This document shows, piece after piece, positions 46,729-59,130 of a stretch of DNA of 64,000 nt. Numbering within the stretch: the first letter of the stretch is position 1; every line of letters starts with the position of its first letter. A model generated the notes under the pieces. That model did no database searches. It saw only the letters and a program-made list of their open reading frames with translations, and was not told the origin of the DNA. A program made the translations under genes and the position numbers. Source of the stretch: Haplomitrium mnioides (Eukaryota > Marchantiophyta > Haplomitriopsida > Calobryales); the NCBI GenBank assembly GCA_049999725.1, contig JBNGIS010033926.1:1-64000 (forward strand), in the 5' to 3' direction.

Positions 46729-49700
46729 AGATCCAATTCCTTAGCTACAATGTCAGAGGAATTGGTACGGACAAATGCAAAAGGGAGGCAATTACCGATT
46801 TCATCAAAAATTCAAGCCGTACATCGATGTCATGTTTATTCAACAACACAAACTAAGTGGACCCAGAGGTAAGTTCTTGCTGAAACTGCTCTGGCCTTGT
46901 GGAGAGATATGGTCTACAGAAGCAGAGAGATCCAAGGGTGGAGTGGGTATCGGTGTATCAGCTAAGTTGGCTCCATTCTACAAGGGGAACTACTCTCTAT
47001 GCAATGGTCGTGCTTTGTGGATAGATTTGGATGGCCTGCCAGGAGGGAAATTTGGCATGCTCAACATCTATGCTCCTAACCTTGCCAGTGAGAGGCGGAG
47101 GATGTGGACTGAGCTCCTACACTCACTTCCTCAAGACAGGAACTGGATCATAGGAGGCGATTTTAACATGGTGGAACACCAATGGGACCGGAGGGGTGGC
47201 AATGGCCACAGCCTAGGAGGTCTGGAACTCCAAGCTTGGAGTGATTTAATAGCTTTCCTGAGAATAGCAGACCCATTCCAAGCAACATCGGGTGCATTGC
47301 AGTTCTCATGGAGCAATTAGCAAAGAGGGCGAATACTTGCAAGACTGGATAGATTCTACATCCCAGCAGGTCTCTTGCATCAGTCCTATAGGGCCAAGGT
47401 CATTAATGTGGGGGGCTTGTCATGCTCTGACCATCTTCCTGTATCAATGGCGTTAATGTTCAAGGGTCACTCAGCTCTCAAAACTAGTTTTTTCAGGCTC
47501 AATGTCTCCCACCTCGAAGATCCCTCAGTAGTCACAAAGTTGGAAGAACTTTGGAATTCTGTACCAAGACCAGTCGAAGGAGCTGACGGGCAATCAGAAT
47601 GGTGGGATAAGGCTGTCAGCAGAATCACTAAATGGTTGAGAGAATTTGGGTTTAGAAAAGCCTACCTTAGGAGAGCAGAAGAAGTGATGCTCAGGGGCAA
47701 AGTAAATACTCTCAAAGCTCAGATTGAGGAAGACCAAAACAACACTCTTCTCCAAGAGGAGCTAGATAGACAGATGATAGCTCTGGAGTTCTTTGAAGAT
47801 TATAGAGCCAAAGGAGCCAGGATCCGTTCAAGTGCCAAGTGGTTTGAAGAAGGGGATAAAATGAACAAGTTAGTTTTCAGCTCTCACTAGGAACGGAAGG
47901 CTTCAGCTGAGATAGTAGAACTGAAGGGGCCTCCACAAGAAGAACTTGTCGAATGGAAGGACAAAGAAAAAAGGCTAGTAGACTTTTGGTTCACTATTTT
48001 TAGCCGCAGGACAGACGATCCGCTTAGAGCAATGGCCCAAGAAGAGACACTTAGGTACATCCCCTCACGCATCTCCCCTGCACAGCAGACCATACTAGAA
48101 GACCCTCCCAGTGAACAAGAGTACATGAAGGCCTTAGCTAGCATGGGAGGGCTTAAGTCTCCAGGATCAGATGGTCTACCTAGCAAATTCTACAAATGTT
48201 GCTGGAAGTGGATTGCAAAAGACTACACAGCCATGATCTCAGAAGCTCTTAGATGACAATGGTTCAGCGTTGAGCTCAACAAAGGCACAATCTCCTTGAT
48301 GGACAAGGGTGGAGATAAGACTCTAGTCTCCAACTGGAGACCCATCTCCCTTCTGAATACCTCTTACAAGATTTTTGCCAAAGTGATTTCCACTAGGTTG
48401 CAAAAAGTTCTGACAGGGATAATTAATACAGAGCAATCAGCCTTTCTACCAAATAGATACATCCTTGACAATGTGATTTCTATAGTCGAAACCAAGGATT
48501 GGGCTCTATCATCAGGACAAGACTGTGTTTTCCTGAAAGTAGACTTCGAGAAAGCTTATGACACAGTGGGCTGGGAGTTCTTGTTCAAAGTATTAGAGGC
48601 CATGAGATTTGGTCAAAAATTTATTGAATATGTGAAGGTGACAACAACTAATGCCACTTCTGCAATCAATCTTAACGATATTCCCTCCCGCTCCATCCCT
48701 ATCCAGCGATCGGTTTGACAAGGTTGCCCTCTTGCTCCTTTTCTGTATCTCGTAGTAGCGGATGCACTGGGACACCTTCTCAATAACGCAGCGCTCAACA
48801 AACAAGTAAAAGGGATATCCATTCCATTGGGTAGGCACCATCTCTTCTCCCAATATGCAGATGAGACTCTTCTATCCTTGGCAGGAGAAGAACAGAACTT
48901 GCTAAAGGTGGTAAAGGAGCTGGGTACCTTCTCCAAGGCTTCTGGACAGAATATCAACTGGGAAAAATCTTCTGCCATTTGGATCAGTTCGCGACCTAGA
49001 CCGCAAGGGTGGAAGGTTGGCTGTAACTGGGAGTGGGCAGAAAAGGATGCAATCTTGAAAATCCTTGGTATTCCGTTTGGCCTCCAAAGTGGTATACAAG
49101 GAATCAGGAACCTCTTGGTGGACAGAATCAGATCAAAGCTCAAGTTCTGGTGTAACAAATATATCAGTCTTCCAGGAAGACTGTTAATCGTCAATCAAAT
49201 CCTCCTGGGATCCATTTGGTATTTTGCTTCTTGCTGGACAGGGGCAGCTCCCCCCTTAAAGAAATCAAACAGCTGGTGAGAAACTTCCTCTGGTCAAGAA
49301 ATGGGGAAAATTGCAGAGCTCCAGTGGCGTGGGAAACATACGTGAAGAGAAAGAAAGAAGGGGGATTGGGATTGATAGACATATATGCGCAGACTCAAGC
49401 TCTGCTGGGGAAGTGGATAATGAAGACTGTTCTGCTAGGGGACTCTACATGCAAAACGTTCTTAATGTATAGAGTCAGCCAAGGTAGACCACTTAGTAAA
49501 CTAGGTTGGGGTCAATCCCTATTGTGGGCAGTTGTTGACTGCACATCTTCATGTTGGTCTACCTCTCAGTTGTGGAAGGAGATATGGCAGGCTTGGTCGG
49601 TACTCAAAAGATCCATCAAACAGAAGTCTCCTGAGTCTTTTGAAGAGGTGGTGAGCATAAACATTTGGTGGAACAAACTGGGAGATAATTCACTGCTGGC

Positions 49701-50667
49701 GGCTAACAAGAGCTGGCCAGCTTTGAGATGGTCTCAGGCAGGGATCAAGGTGATTGGGGACCTTTGGAATCGCCAAACATATGAGTTCCTTGAGTGGGCA
49801 GAGGTGCAAGAAAGATACCAGCTTCACAAAAGGCATGAGAGGAAATGGTATGACCTGATTGCTAAGATCCCTGACAAGTGGGTTTCACTACTACTTGAGG
49901 GGCCATGCCACATTAGAAAAGGAGACTGGACCAGAATTTTCACATCTGACTTGGAGACACACCCGGTAGCAATATCCTTATGGAGTGCTGATACTGATCT
50001 GAAGGCGGGAAACATGATTCAGTCTTCTGCGCTACCCCATTCATGCTCATGCTTCTTTGTCACCCCAATGGATACGATGCTGGCAGAAGGATCCCCACCC
50101 CAGCTTCCTCCTTCAGTGATTATGAGGAAAATGAGAGTCTGCTCAGTGACCAAAGATCAGAAAGCTAAGTATAAAATACTTGGATCAGTTATCTGAGAGG
50201 GAGATTGGGACCCTGGAATGTGGGTATGGAAGGATAACTCCCCCCTCAGCAGCTATTCCACCAAGAAAGGCCGTCGATTCATCTTGGACCGGCCATCTAC
50301 AATCATTCCAGTTCTGGAACGCTATAAAGCACATGGTTCTATCGACTCTACGCACTCTTCCAGATGGACGGATATATGGAAGGCGAGCAGATTAGCAAAA
50401 GAGGCCACCACGTTAATGTGGCTTATTGTCCAAAGAGGTGTGCAAGTCGGGAGCTTCAGAAAAAAGACAGAAAAGCTCGGCTTTGAGATTGATGCAAGTT
50501 GTGTCTGCTGCAAGGAGGACATACTGGAAGATCTCATTCATTGTTTCTGGATTTGTCCTAGGATCAGCACCATCTGGAAATGGGCAGGGAATATCATTAA
50601 CAAATTAGTGTTCTCCATTTGGAAGATGCGGTGGCACTGTCCCACTCATTCCTTCAGGCAATGGTAG
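46725..50667 (+). pseudogene. LINE ORF2: endonuclease and reverse transcriptase, broken
   Basis: It starts at ATG 46725 with FLSYNVRGIG of an APE-type endonuclease, shifts frame near 46770-46790, then reads GGVGIGVS, NIYAPN, GGDFNMVE and SDHLPV. The expected catalytic Glu of QE(T/H)KL is Gln (QQHKL). The RT has WRPISLLNTSYKIFAKVIS, AFLPNRYILDNV, FLKVDFEKAYDTVGWEF and QGCPLAPFLY. The catalytic box reads YADET instead of YADDT. A frameshift follows near 49220. The C-terminal part has a zf-RVT-like segment (SCVCCKEDILEDLIHCFWIC, about 50500-50559). Stops at 47318, 47888, 48254, 48716 and 50194 and others. ORF2 would nick DNA and prime cDNA synthesis. Confidence 0.9.
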
Positions 50668-51105
50668 TAAGTGCTAGGAAAAAGACCAAGATTAACTTAG
50701 GGTCAAGATTGTCTTCCAGTGAGGATGATAGCAACTCTGATTCTAAAAGTTTTGCCTCAGAATCCAAAAGTGAGAGTTTAGGGGAGAGTTATGATGATTA
50801 TTGTTGTAAGCAAAAAAAAATAGAAGTCACACAAAAAGAAGAAAGGGGAGAAACATCACAAACACACGAAGAGTGGGAAGGATAAGGGGACCCTTAACTT
50901 GGCTGTACTTGTCAGCCGATCGGAAATAGAGTTACCACAAATTTTTACAATTTCAGGCAAGGGACCTCCTTTTGATGAGTTAAAGATGTATCTGCTAGTC
51001 CTTGAAGCAGAACAAGGCCAATTAAGGGCCAAGCGTGGTAACAACCGATCATACAACAGACTACAACTGGATTCCAGGTATGAGGAGCAAGCTAAGGATC
51101 ACTAG
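50668..51105 (+). pseudogene. Gag-like Ser/Asp/Lys-rich fragment
   Basis: The frame running on from the LINE border reads ARKKTKINLGSRLSSSEDDS, then SKSFASESKSESLGESYDDY and a Lys/Glu-rich tail. It resembles the linker in gag of gypsy element 3 (SSSKRKTKRREKSTGSSESS, about 56560). From 50899 a second frame (IFTISGKGPPFDELKMYLLV) has no domain I recognise. It is probably a broken piece of a gypsy element that truncates the LINE 3' end. Confidence 0.45.
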
Positions 51106-52289
51106 TAGTAGGACGCGATTAAACCAAGAAGAGACTTACCAAGGAAGTCAAGGGCAGAGAGATCTCGAGAAGAGAAGAATCAGGCCAGAGGCAAAGATCG
51201 GAAGAGCTTAAATGAATCGACAAAAGGCATGGTAGGAGTTACGTCTTTTATTCTTAATTAGGAGTAGTAGTAGGACTCGATGGCAAGAAGGAGGAGAGAC
51301 GCTCCCAGCACATATCAAAATCGGAAGGAATAAGGAGGAACGAAGAATGCGACGATCATCAGAGGGCAACAACAACAATTGAGGAGCTGAGAGGACGCTC
51401 ACACTCATCGGGCGTTATCAGAGTTTCACAACTTCTTTCTTTCAGGTTTATCCAACTATCGGGTTCCTCACGTTTCTTGTCGGGTCTAGTCAAGCTTCAA
51501 AGTTTGCTGAGCAAAATTAAATAATTCGTTGCGATGGTCCAACATCCCCTTGGAAGACGGCGTAGGGTGGCGCTCCATCGGGCTTAGTCAACTATCATGC
51601 TTGACCATCAGAGCGGCAGTCACTCATCGATGTCGACCGTCGATCTAACAAATCTTATACTGTCCACCGAGTGTTTTCACGTTTTTTCTAAATTTTGTGG
51701 TTATTGAGATTCAAGTTTAGCTTATTATTTCAATTTACATTATTCTATTGTCTTTTATTGTATTTTATTATTATATTATTATTATTCTATCCTGCCCTTC
51801 TCTTCCCTTTCTTCTCTTCTTCTTATCTCTCCCTCTCCTTCTCCCTTTTGTCCCAATTGCTATCACGAATCATGCACTTCAAGAGAGAAGCCATGTGGAA
51901 TCGAGAGGAGTCATATGCACAAGGAATGCAAGTAGTGTCGTGCATATGGACTCGCAACAAATCGACATGAAAGAAGGGATGAGGGTGCGAGAAAGAGGGA
52001 GAGAAATTTCATATGCAAGGAGGAAGGCGAACAACTGGGAAGATTGCAAAACGAAAGTGGGCAGATCGCAAATGAGGGAGTTGGTAGAATGTGAGCGGAT
52101 CGAGCAGGGGACTGCATGGAGACTACGAATCCAACAAGGACACGAGTAGGAAAGGAGGAGGGCAGAAAGGATTCGAGGAGAAGGGCATTGTGCAGACGGG
52201 TTTGAATTCGCAGCAAGGTAAGGAATCGTGCAAACAGGGGTTGGAAAGAATTGAGAGGGAGGGAGCTTCAGTGAGGATGTGGGCACGGC
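51106..52289 (+). other. Unassigned sequence before the gypsy element 3 LTR repeats
   Basis: Purine-rich text, a TTATTA-rich stretch (51715-51790) followed by a C/T-rich run (51790-51855), then G/A-rich text again. It may be the U3 part of the gypsy element 3 LTR, whose start I could not locate. No gene is recognised. Confidence 0.45.
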
Positions 52290-54793
52290 GGACGTCGAAA
52301 ACAAACACTTCAAATGTAGTGAGTATGTGGGAAACTTTGGAGACGTGGCGGCCTTAGAGGAGTCCGCAGGATGCTACGGAAGGTACAACTCCGGAGACGT
52401 CCGTGGACTACTTTGGGAGTTAGTCAACTTTGGAACCAGGCGGGCGGTGGCGGTTCAACTTCCACCTTGCAAGCGGCGGTAGACAACGCGACATCGGAAA
52501 TGTGGTGGCCTTGGGGCAATCCGTGGGAGGCAGAGGAAACGTGGCAACCTAGGAGGTGTCTGTGGGAAACATCGGAAGGTACACTTCGAAGAAGTCCGTG
52601 GAAGACATCGGACGAGAGTCAACTTTGGAAAACCAAGTCAAATATGGCAGTCCAACTTCCACCTTGCGGGCGGCGACGGACGGCACAACATCGAAGACGT
52701 AGTAGCTTGGAAGGTGTCTGTGGGGAACTGAGTAGATGTGGCAACTTCGGGGAGTCGACTTCGGGGAGTTTGTGAGAGGCAACGGAAACGTGGCAGGTTG
52801 GGAAGTGTATGTGGGAAACATCAAAAGGTACACTTTGGAGGAGTCTGCGGGATCTATCGAAAGTCAGTCAACTTCGAAAATCTAGGTCAGTAGCGGTCCA
52901 ACCCCCACCTTGCTGGTAGCGGCGGATAGCACAACATCGAAGACATGGCAGCTTGGGAGGTGTTTGTGGGGAATTGTGCAGACGTGGCGACCTTGGGGCA
53001 GTCCGTGGGAGGCAACGCAAACGTAGCAGCCTAGGAGGTGTTCGTGGGAAACATCAGAAGGTACACTTTGGAGGAGTCCGCGAAAGACATCGGACGAGAG
53101 TCAACTTTGGAAAACCAGGTCAAATATGACGGTCCAACTTCCACCTTGTGGGCGGCAGCGGACAACGCAACATCGGAGACGTAGTAGCCTCGGAGGTGTC
53201 CGTGGGGAATTGCGTAGACATGGCGGCCTTGGGGCAGTCTGTGGGAGGAAGTGGAAATTTGGCAGCCTGGGAGATGTCCGTGGGAAACATCAAAAGTTAC
53301 ACTTCAAAGGAGTCTACAAAAGACATCAGATGAGAGTCAACTTCGGAAAACCAAGTCAAATATGGTGGTCCAACTTCCACCTTGCGGGCAGCGACGGACG
53401 GTGCAACATCGAAGACGTGGCAGCCTGGGAGGTGTCCGTGGGGAACTGCATAGACATGGCGACTTTGGGGAGTCCGTGGGAAGGAGCAAAAACGTGGCAG
53501 CTTGGGAGGTGTCCGTGGGAATCATCGGAAGGTACACTTCGGAAGAGTCCGCGGGATCCATCGGAAGGCAGTCAATTTCGGTAATTCAGGGCAATGGTGG
53601 TCCAACTTCCACCTTGCGGGCGGCGATGAACGGTACAACATCAGAGATGTGGCAGCTTAGGAGGTGTCCGTGGGGAACTGCGTAGACGTGGCGACTTCGA
53701 GGAATCTATGGGAGACAGTGGAGACGTAGCAGACTAGGAGGAGTCCGTGGGATCCATCGGAAGGCAGTCAACTTCGGAAATCCAGGTTAGTGGCAGTTCA
53801 ACTTCCACCTTGCGGGCGGCGGCGGACAGTGCAACATCGGAGACGTGGTAGCCTGGGAGGTGTCTGTGGGGAACTTCGTAGACATGGCAACTTCGAGGAA
53901 TCCATGAGAGATAGCGGAGACGTGGCAAACTGGGAGGAGTCCTTGGGATCCATCGGAAGGCAGTCAACTTCGGAAATTCATGTTAGTGGCAGTCCAACTT
54001 CCACGTTGCAGGTGACGGCGAAGGGCGCGACATCAGAAACGTGGCGCCCTTGGGGCAGTCCGTGGAGAACTTCGGAGACGTGGCAACTTCGGGGCCAGAG
54101 GTGAAAGTTAAAGAAATCCTCTTTCGAGCGTGAGGAAGTAAATTCAGGGCTTCTCATGAGGGAATTTGAAAAACTATCTAGATGAGAGTGCGTGGGTGAG
54201 GAGTTGAAGGAAGACTAGAGTTGCTGATTTGAGGTGAAGGGAAGTTTGTTGGAAAGCTTGGATCTTGGGATGTGGAAGGGCCTACAATGTTGGCGAAGAA
54301 GTGTGCATATATGTGTGCTATGTTCGTGTGTATTAGTTAGATTTGTGTTCTGTTTGTATTTTCTGTAAAGCTCTTAGGATTTGGAGTACACTTGCATTCC
54401 GACTTGTTTAGACCTTGGGGACACCCTGTGAAAGGGAAGTCAAAGTTATTAACATTGCATCGTGGTATTTGGGATGCTGGGACTTGTTCCCATTTTGTAA
54501 ACAAAGTGCTTGGGTCTAGTTCTGGACTGCTGAATCATATTTCGCATAGCCTTAGCAGTACCTTAGCCTATGTATATGTGCATTTCGGCATTGAGTGTGT
54601 ATGAGCAGGGTTGTTGCTGAAGTAATTGTGGATCAGGGGAAAGGCTTGTAAGTTGAAGAAGAAATCCTTAAGACCTCATGGGAATAACTTGCAAAGGGGC
54701 TTTCTCATAAAAGATCCAGATCCCATGTTTTGTTTTCCCCTGCCTTCCCAAGTGGCACCTCTAGAGGTTAAGGCCTAAAGGAGGGGTGTGACC
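52290..54793 (+). repeat. 5' LTR of gypsy element 3 with internal tandem units (start uncertain)
   Basis: The 3' end (54360-54793) matches the reverse complement of the gypsy element 2 LTR end, including GACTTGTTTAGACC, TAAAAGATCCAGATCCC and GGAGGGGTGTGAC. Internally, the word (G)TCCAACTTCCACCTTG recurs at 52454, 52650, 52896, 53132, 53368, 53600, 53796 and 53993. The spacings are about 196-197 bp or 232-246 bp, two unit lengths. Open frames here are products of the repeats. Confidence 0.75.
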
Positions 54794-56082
54794 TGCATCT
54801 CTTGGCGTTGGAAGGAGGGCAGGCTAGAGGCTTATTAGATTTGAAATATTTGTGGACCATTGAAAGATTATGAAATAGTATTCGAGTTTATTGTTGCAGC
54901 AAAAGAGCAGGTGTTGGTTGTGGGTGTGTGCATGAATGTGTTGTCTTTGGTTCATGTAAGGCGGTGTTGTAGTTACTCCAGAGTGGGTAGGTAGGCATTG
55001 GGGTCAAATCGGTGCAAAACCCCTCCATAAAAGGTCCCAAAACACAAGTAAGCCCTTAAGTGGGTGTAAATTAGTTGTAAAGGAGGTAAGAGTCCGACCT
55101 AAAGGTTGACATATACGTATCGGTTTACAATTCTTGAAATAATTTATCGGACCGATATTATCTTCATCGTAACGACTCAGATTTGGCAAAACTTCACTTC
55201 CTCGGGTCAATTCTAAATTCATGAGATCAATTCATTGGATGTCCGATCATCAGTACTCTACCGAAAGAAGTCAACTATCGGGGTTGACTAGAGGAGTTCG
55301 TTGTTACTCATCGGGATTCATCGGACCAGTCCGATCATTCTTTTCGGCCGACTAATCCATTCTTCTAGAATCAGTCTTGTCAACCGACCATCGAGAGACT
55401 TCCTCATTGTTCAAAAGAAGCCAAGGATATATGTCGCTACCTTAAGAATTGATGCCATAAAAAGAAGAGCACGACGAAGCAATGAAAATAGTAGCACCAA
55501 CAACAAAGGAGAAGTGCGCACACAAAATTAACGGACCTCCCACCACCTAGGCAAGATTTGAATTGCTTGGTGCCACATTCACATAGCATCGACTAAATTA
55601 CAAGGGAGTAGGTGTTGGCTGTCAGTGTGTGCATGAATGTGTTGTCTTTGGTTGTTGTAAGACGGTGTTGTAGTTACTCCAGAGTGGGTAAGTAAGTGTT
55701 GGGGTCAAATCGATGCAAAGCCCCTCCTATAAAAGGTCTCAAAACACAAGTCAGCCCTTAAGTGGGTGTAAATTGGTTGGAAATGAGGTAAGGGTCCGAC
55801 CACAGGGCTGACATACATTTTCTGGCGATCACGGCGGGACAAAAGAGTTCTGGAAATTAACCTTGCATTAATTTGTTAAGTAAGCAGTGGAGTAAGGAAA
55901 ATAATTCAGGAATTCTGGGAACAACCTAGCATGAGAAGTGGAAGGAGATCAACCAAGGAGGTTGCCCTGTTCCGATAAAGGAGGAATCTCCTTTACAAGT
56001 GGAAGAAGCCTTAGAAGGGTAGTTAGAGCTCCTTGTGCCGAACAACTAAACACCCCAATGGCCAATATAGGGCATGTAATGC
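54794..56082 (+). other. Leader of gypsy element 3 with a 210-bp direct duplication
   Basis: It begins TGCATCTCTTGGCGTTGGAA, homologous to the post-LTR leader of gypsy element 2. Segments 54905-55114 and 55606-55816 are near-identical direct repeats (GTGTGTGCATGAATGTGTTG; GTTGTAGTTACTCCAGAGTG) separated by about 490 bp of unrelated sequence. No gene is recognised. Confidence 0.65.
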
Positions 56083-57760
56083 AAAGGTCCCGGTTCAGAT
56101 AGAAAACATTCTAGGGATCTACCAGAGAGGACCCGAATGAGTGGTTGATTGAATTTGAGGGCACAACTTACACCAATGGAGAGAACCTCATTAAGGAAGC
56201 CATTCTCCCTAGGGTTGTTGAAGGGAGAGGATGGTCCTTGGTACCAGACTCTACCAGAGGCCACCAAGAGGAATTGGAACACTTTCAAGGAAGCCTTCTT
56301 GGAGGAATTCAGGAAAATAGGAGGGGAATTAGAGGCCTTGATCAAGATAGGCCAAATGGAGATGAAGAAAACCGAGTCGGTGCAGAAATTTCTGCAACGA
56401 TTCTAGCAGATGGCCTGGAAGATCAACCCCCCGACATTAGATGGGATGCTGACCTCTTGGTTCGTTTCAGCCCTGCCCAAAAGTTTAGGGGCCTGGGTAA
56501 AGAGATCCAAACCCACAAGCCTTGAGCAAGCAGTGGAAGAAGCCCAATCCTATGTCAAGGCTGAGTTGTCAAGCTCGAAGAGGAAGACAAAGAGGAGGGA
56601 GAAGTCTACTGGTTCTTCGGAGAGTTCTAGTCAAGAGGATAGCTCTGACGCTAGTTCCTCTTTAGGATCTAAATCTGAGAGGGAGAGTAGCTCTGAAAGC
56701 TCATAGGATGAAAGGTCCCAAAGGAGGTGGAAGAAGAAGGGGAGCAGAAAGAAAAAAGAGGCCAAAGAGAAGAGGGGCAAAACACATGACAAGCATAAGG
56801 AGGCCAAGGAGAAAAAGGCCCACTGGTGCTATGATAGAGGTGCTGGGGTAGAGACCAGCAAAAGGAGGGGGGTGAAAGACCCCATAGAAGAGATTAATGC
56901 AAAATTGGAGGCCATGAAAATCCATTTTGCAAGTCTGAAGCCAGAGGGGAAAAAATTGATGTCACAAAGGGCACATGTATGGTTCGTGAAGTGTAGAACC
57001 TATGGGCACTCCCCACAAGAATGTCCTCTGGATGGGATGCCTATTCATTATGTATGGGAGGATCCACTCGAGTGGTACCATGAAGAGGTGGAGTATGTGC
57101 AAGAAGAGCCACTCGAGCTCGTGTACTAGGTGGTCAGCCAGCTCTGAATGATGGCAGGCAGATCGGTCAACCTAGTGCCTGGCCAATCAGTAACATGGGG
57201 GCACACACGACCAGAAGGGTCAAAGACCGGTCCGAACTGGACCAAGGTGATGGTATGCTGGAATTGTGAGCAACTATGCCACATTTCCCTTAATTTTCTG
57301 GAGCCCAGAAAGTAAGGATATGGCATGCCAACCCCATTATGTACTAGCTGCAAGAAGGAAAGGTATCTCGCGAATAATTGCCGCACTCGAGAAGGCAGAA
57401 ATCGCCTTCCAATCCAACCTAGCAGGCACCACCGTCATCAACAATCAATCTAGTGACCACCACATGGGAGCATGGGGCAGAACTTCCAGGAGTGGAGATG
57501 GTGGTGGAGGAGGACTACTACCGAGTGGCCACCAAGACATCAACCAAGGCCAAGAAAATAGGGAAAGCCAAGCAAGCTCAGAAGAAGGAGAGGACCGCGA
57601 ACGTGCTTCCCACTGAGGAGGATTCAGATTATAAGAGGCAACATCCTAAGTCATTCTATCCGAAGTAAGAGGAGGAAGTGAAGAAGTAGCTGGAGGCCTC
57701 GGAGGTTGCTGAAGCTCAGCAATCGATAGATAAGACCTTGCGGAAGATCAATCGTAGAAA
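56083..57760 (+). pseudogene. Gypsy element 3 gag, broken
   Basis: The gag domain starts with GSTREDPNEWLIEFEGTTYT (about 56113), shifts frame near 56210, then reads GPWYQTLPEATKRNWNTFKE and IKIGQMEMKKTESVQKFLQR, ending in a TAG (56404). The same frame continues through a Ser/Lys-rich linker to a knuckle in which the first Cys is Phe (WFVKCRTYGHSPQEC, about 56980-57024), matching the intact CIRCNKHGHSPQEC of element 2. A second knuckle, near 57260, is degraded. Later text (TANVLPTEEDSDYKRQHPKS) is unassigned. RT and integrase are absent; homology ends by about 57900. Confidence 0.78.
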
Positions 57761-58730
57761 TGTAGCCAAGCAGGCCAAACAAGACCTAGCACCCTACCAC
57801 CGCCCAGCACTCTCGTGCCCTACAGCATCCAAAAGGATGTAAAGAGCTGCCTGGTCACATCGACAGTGGGTTTGAACATCCGCTACTTTGAACCATGAAC
57901 AGGCTTCTCAGAATAGGAACTTTTTTTTTGGGAAAACTTCTGATTTTTCATATAAAAAAACATAAAAAACGAGGTTAATTTTTAAAAACAAAAAGTACAT
58001 GAGTTTTTTGGATTTGTTTTTGATTGTTTGAGCAAGCGTGATAGAGCAAAGGTCAATTTTGTTATACAAAATCAATCAATATTACTAGTTTTTATGAAAA
58101 TATTGGAAAACTTGAATTTGTTTAAAAGCATACAATTTATGGTAAGTTTTCATAAAAAAATTGCATTTATCATTGATTACAATTCTAAGCCCAAATGTTC
58201 AAATACACATTACAAGAAACTATTTTGAAATATGTTTCATTGCACAAACTTTTGGCGCCCATAGACATGGTGTTGTTTTGAACTTTTTTGTTAGAAAAAT
58301 ATTACAAAACACAAAGAAAAAGCTTAAGGGGACTAGAAGTCAAGGGAATGAGTTTGCAATGGTAAACACAATAACAAATAAAGCGAAACATTGCATTGAT
58401 TTAGGATCTTTATTTTAAACATCAAGAAAAAAGGAAGCTTTCAGTTTAAGTTGAAAATCTATGCAATCAAAAGTGAACGGAGGCTTTCAAAATGGTTCCA
58501 ATAATTAAAATTATTTCATAGTTCAACAAAGCATATACAAAAACGTATCATAGTTCAGAATCAAAAAAGCAGTAGCTAAGGAGATTGAATTAAGATTGTA
58601 AACAAGAAACATGTCCAAGTTTTAGACTTGATTCAACCAAACAAAGGTCTCAAGATCTACAAAAGAGTCTATGCCTTGTGTAGAAATAAAGTTGTAATCG
58701 GTAGTCTTTGTGTGAAGAAGCTTAAAGGTT
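57761..58730. other. Junction and AT-rich non-coding sequence
   Basis: Gypsy-like composition ends at about 57910 with a run of nine T, followed by AT-rich DNA quite unlike the left side. No gene is recognised; short open frames are as expected in AT-rich DNA. This may be the outer part of the transposase-bearing unit to the right. Confidence 0.5.
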
Positions 58731-59130
58731 ATGCATGAGAAGTAGAACTTTTGGAAGGCGTGGACTTCCACCCCAAAGTCTATATTTGCATAAGAATCCA
58801 AGCTCAACATGTGAACACTCCACTCCAAAGTCTATGCGGGCTTAGGAATCTAAGCTCAACAAGCGAACACTCCACCCCAAAGTCTATGCGCGTATAGGAA
58901 TCCGAACTCACCATCTCAACACTCCACCCAAAAGTCTAAGCGCGCTTAGGAATCCGAACTTACCATCTCAACACTCCACCCCAAAGTCTATATGCACACA
59001 GGAATTTGAACTCACCATCTCAACATTCCACAACAAAGACTGACAAGAAGCTAGTTTTTACGTTCCGTAGAAGAGTTTTTGCACATTGTACATTTTGCTT
59101 GGAAATCGAAGTCTATGTGCGCATAGGGTT
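58730..59130 (+). repeat. Minisatellite-like repeats containing palindromic TATGCGCGCATA-type motif
   Basis: A unit of about 50-55 bp with AACACTCCACCCCAAAGTCT, then TATGCGCG(C/T)ATAGGAATC, then CGAACTCACCATCTC recurs five or six times (for example 58817, 58871, 58922, 58975). Motif variants include TATGCGGGCTTAGG, TATGCGCGTATAGG, TAAGCGCGCTTAGG and TATGTGCGCATAGG. The ideal core TATGCGCGCATA is self-complementary. Confidence 0.75.

Noticed and set aside
52279-54104. Gly/Trp-rich plus-strand frames of up to 152 codons
   Set aside because: They coincide with the eight tandem LTR units, and related peptides recur in other frames.
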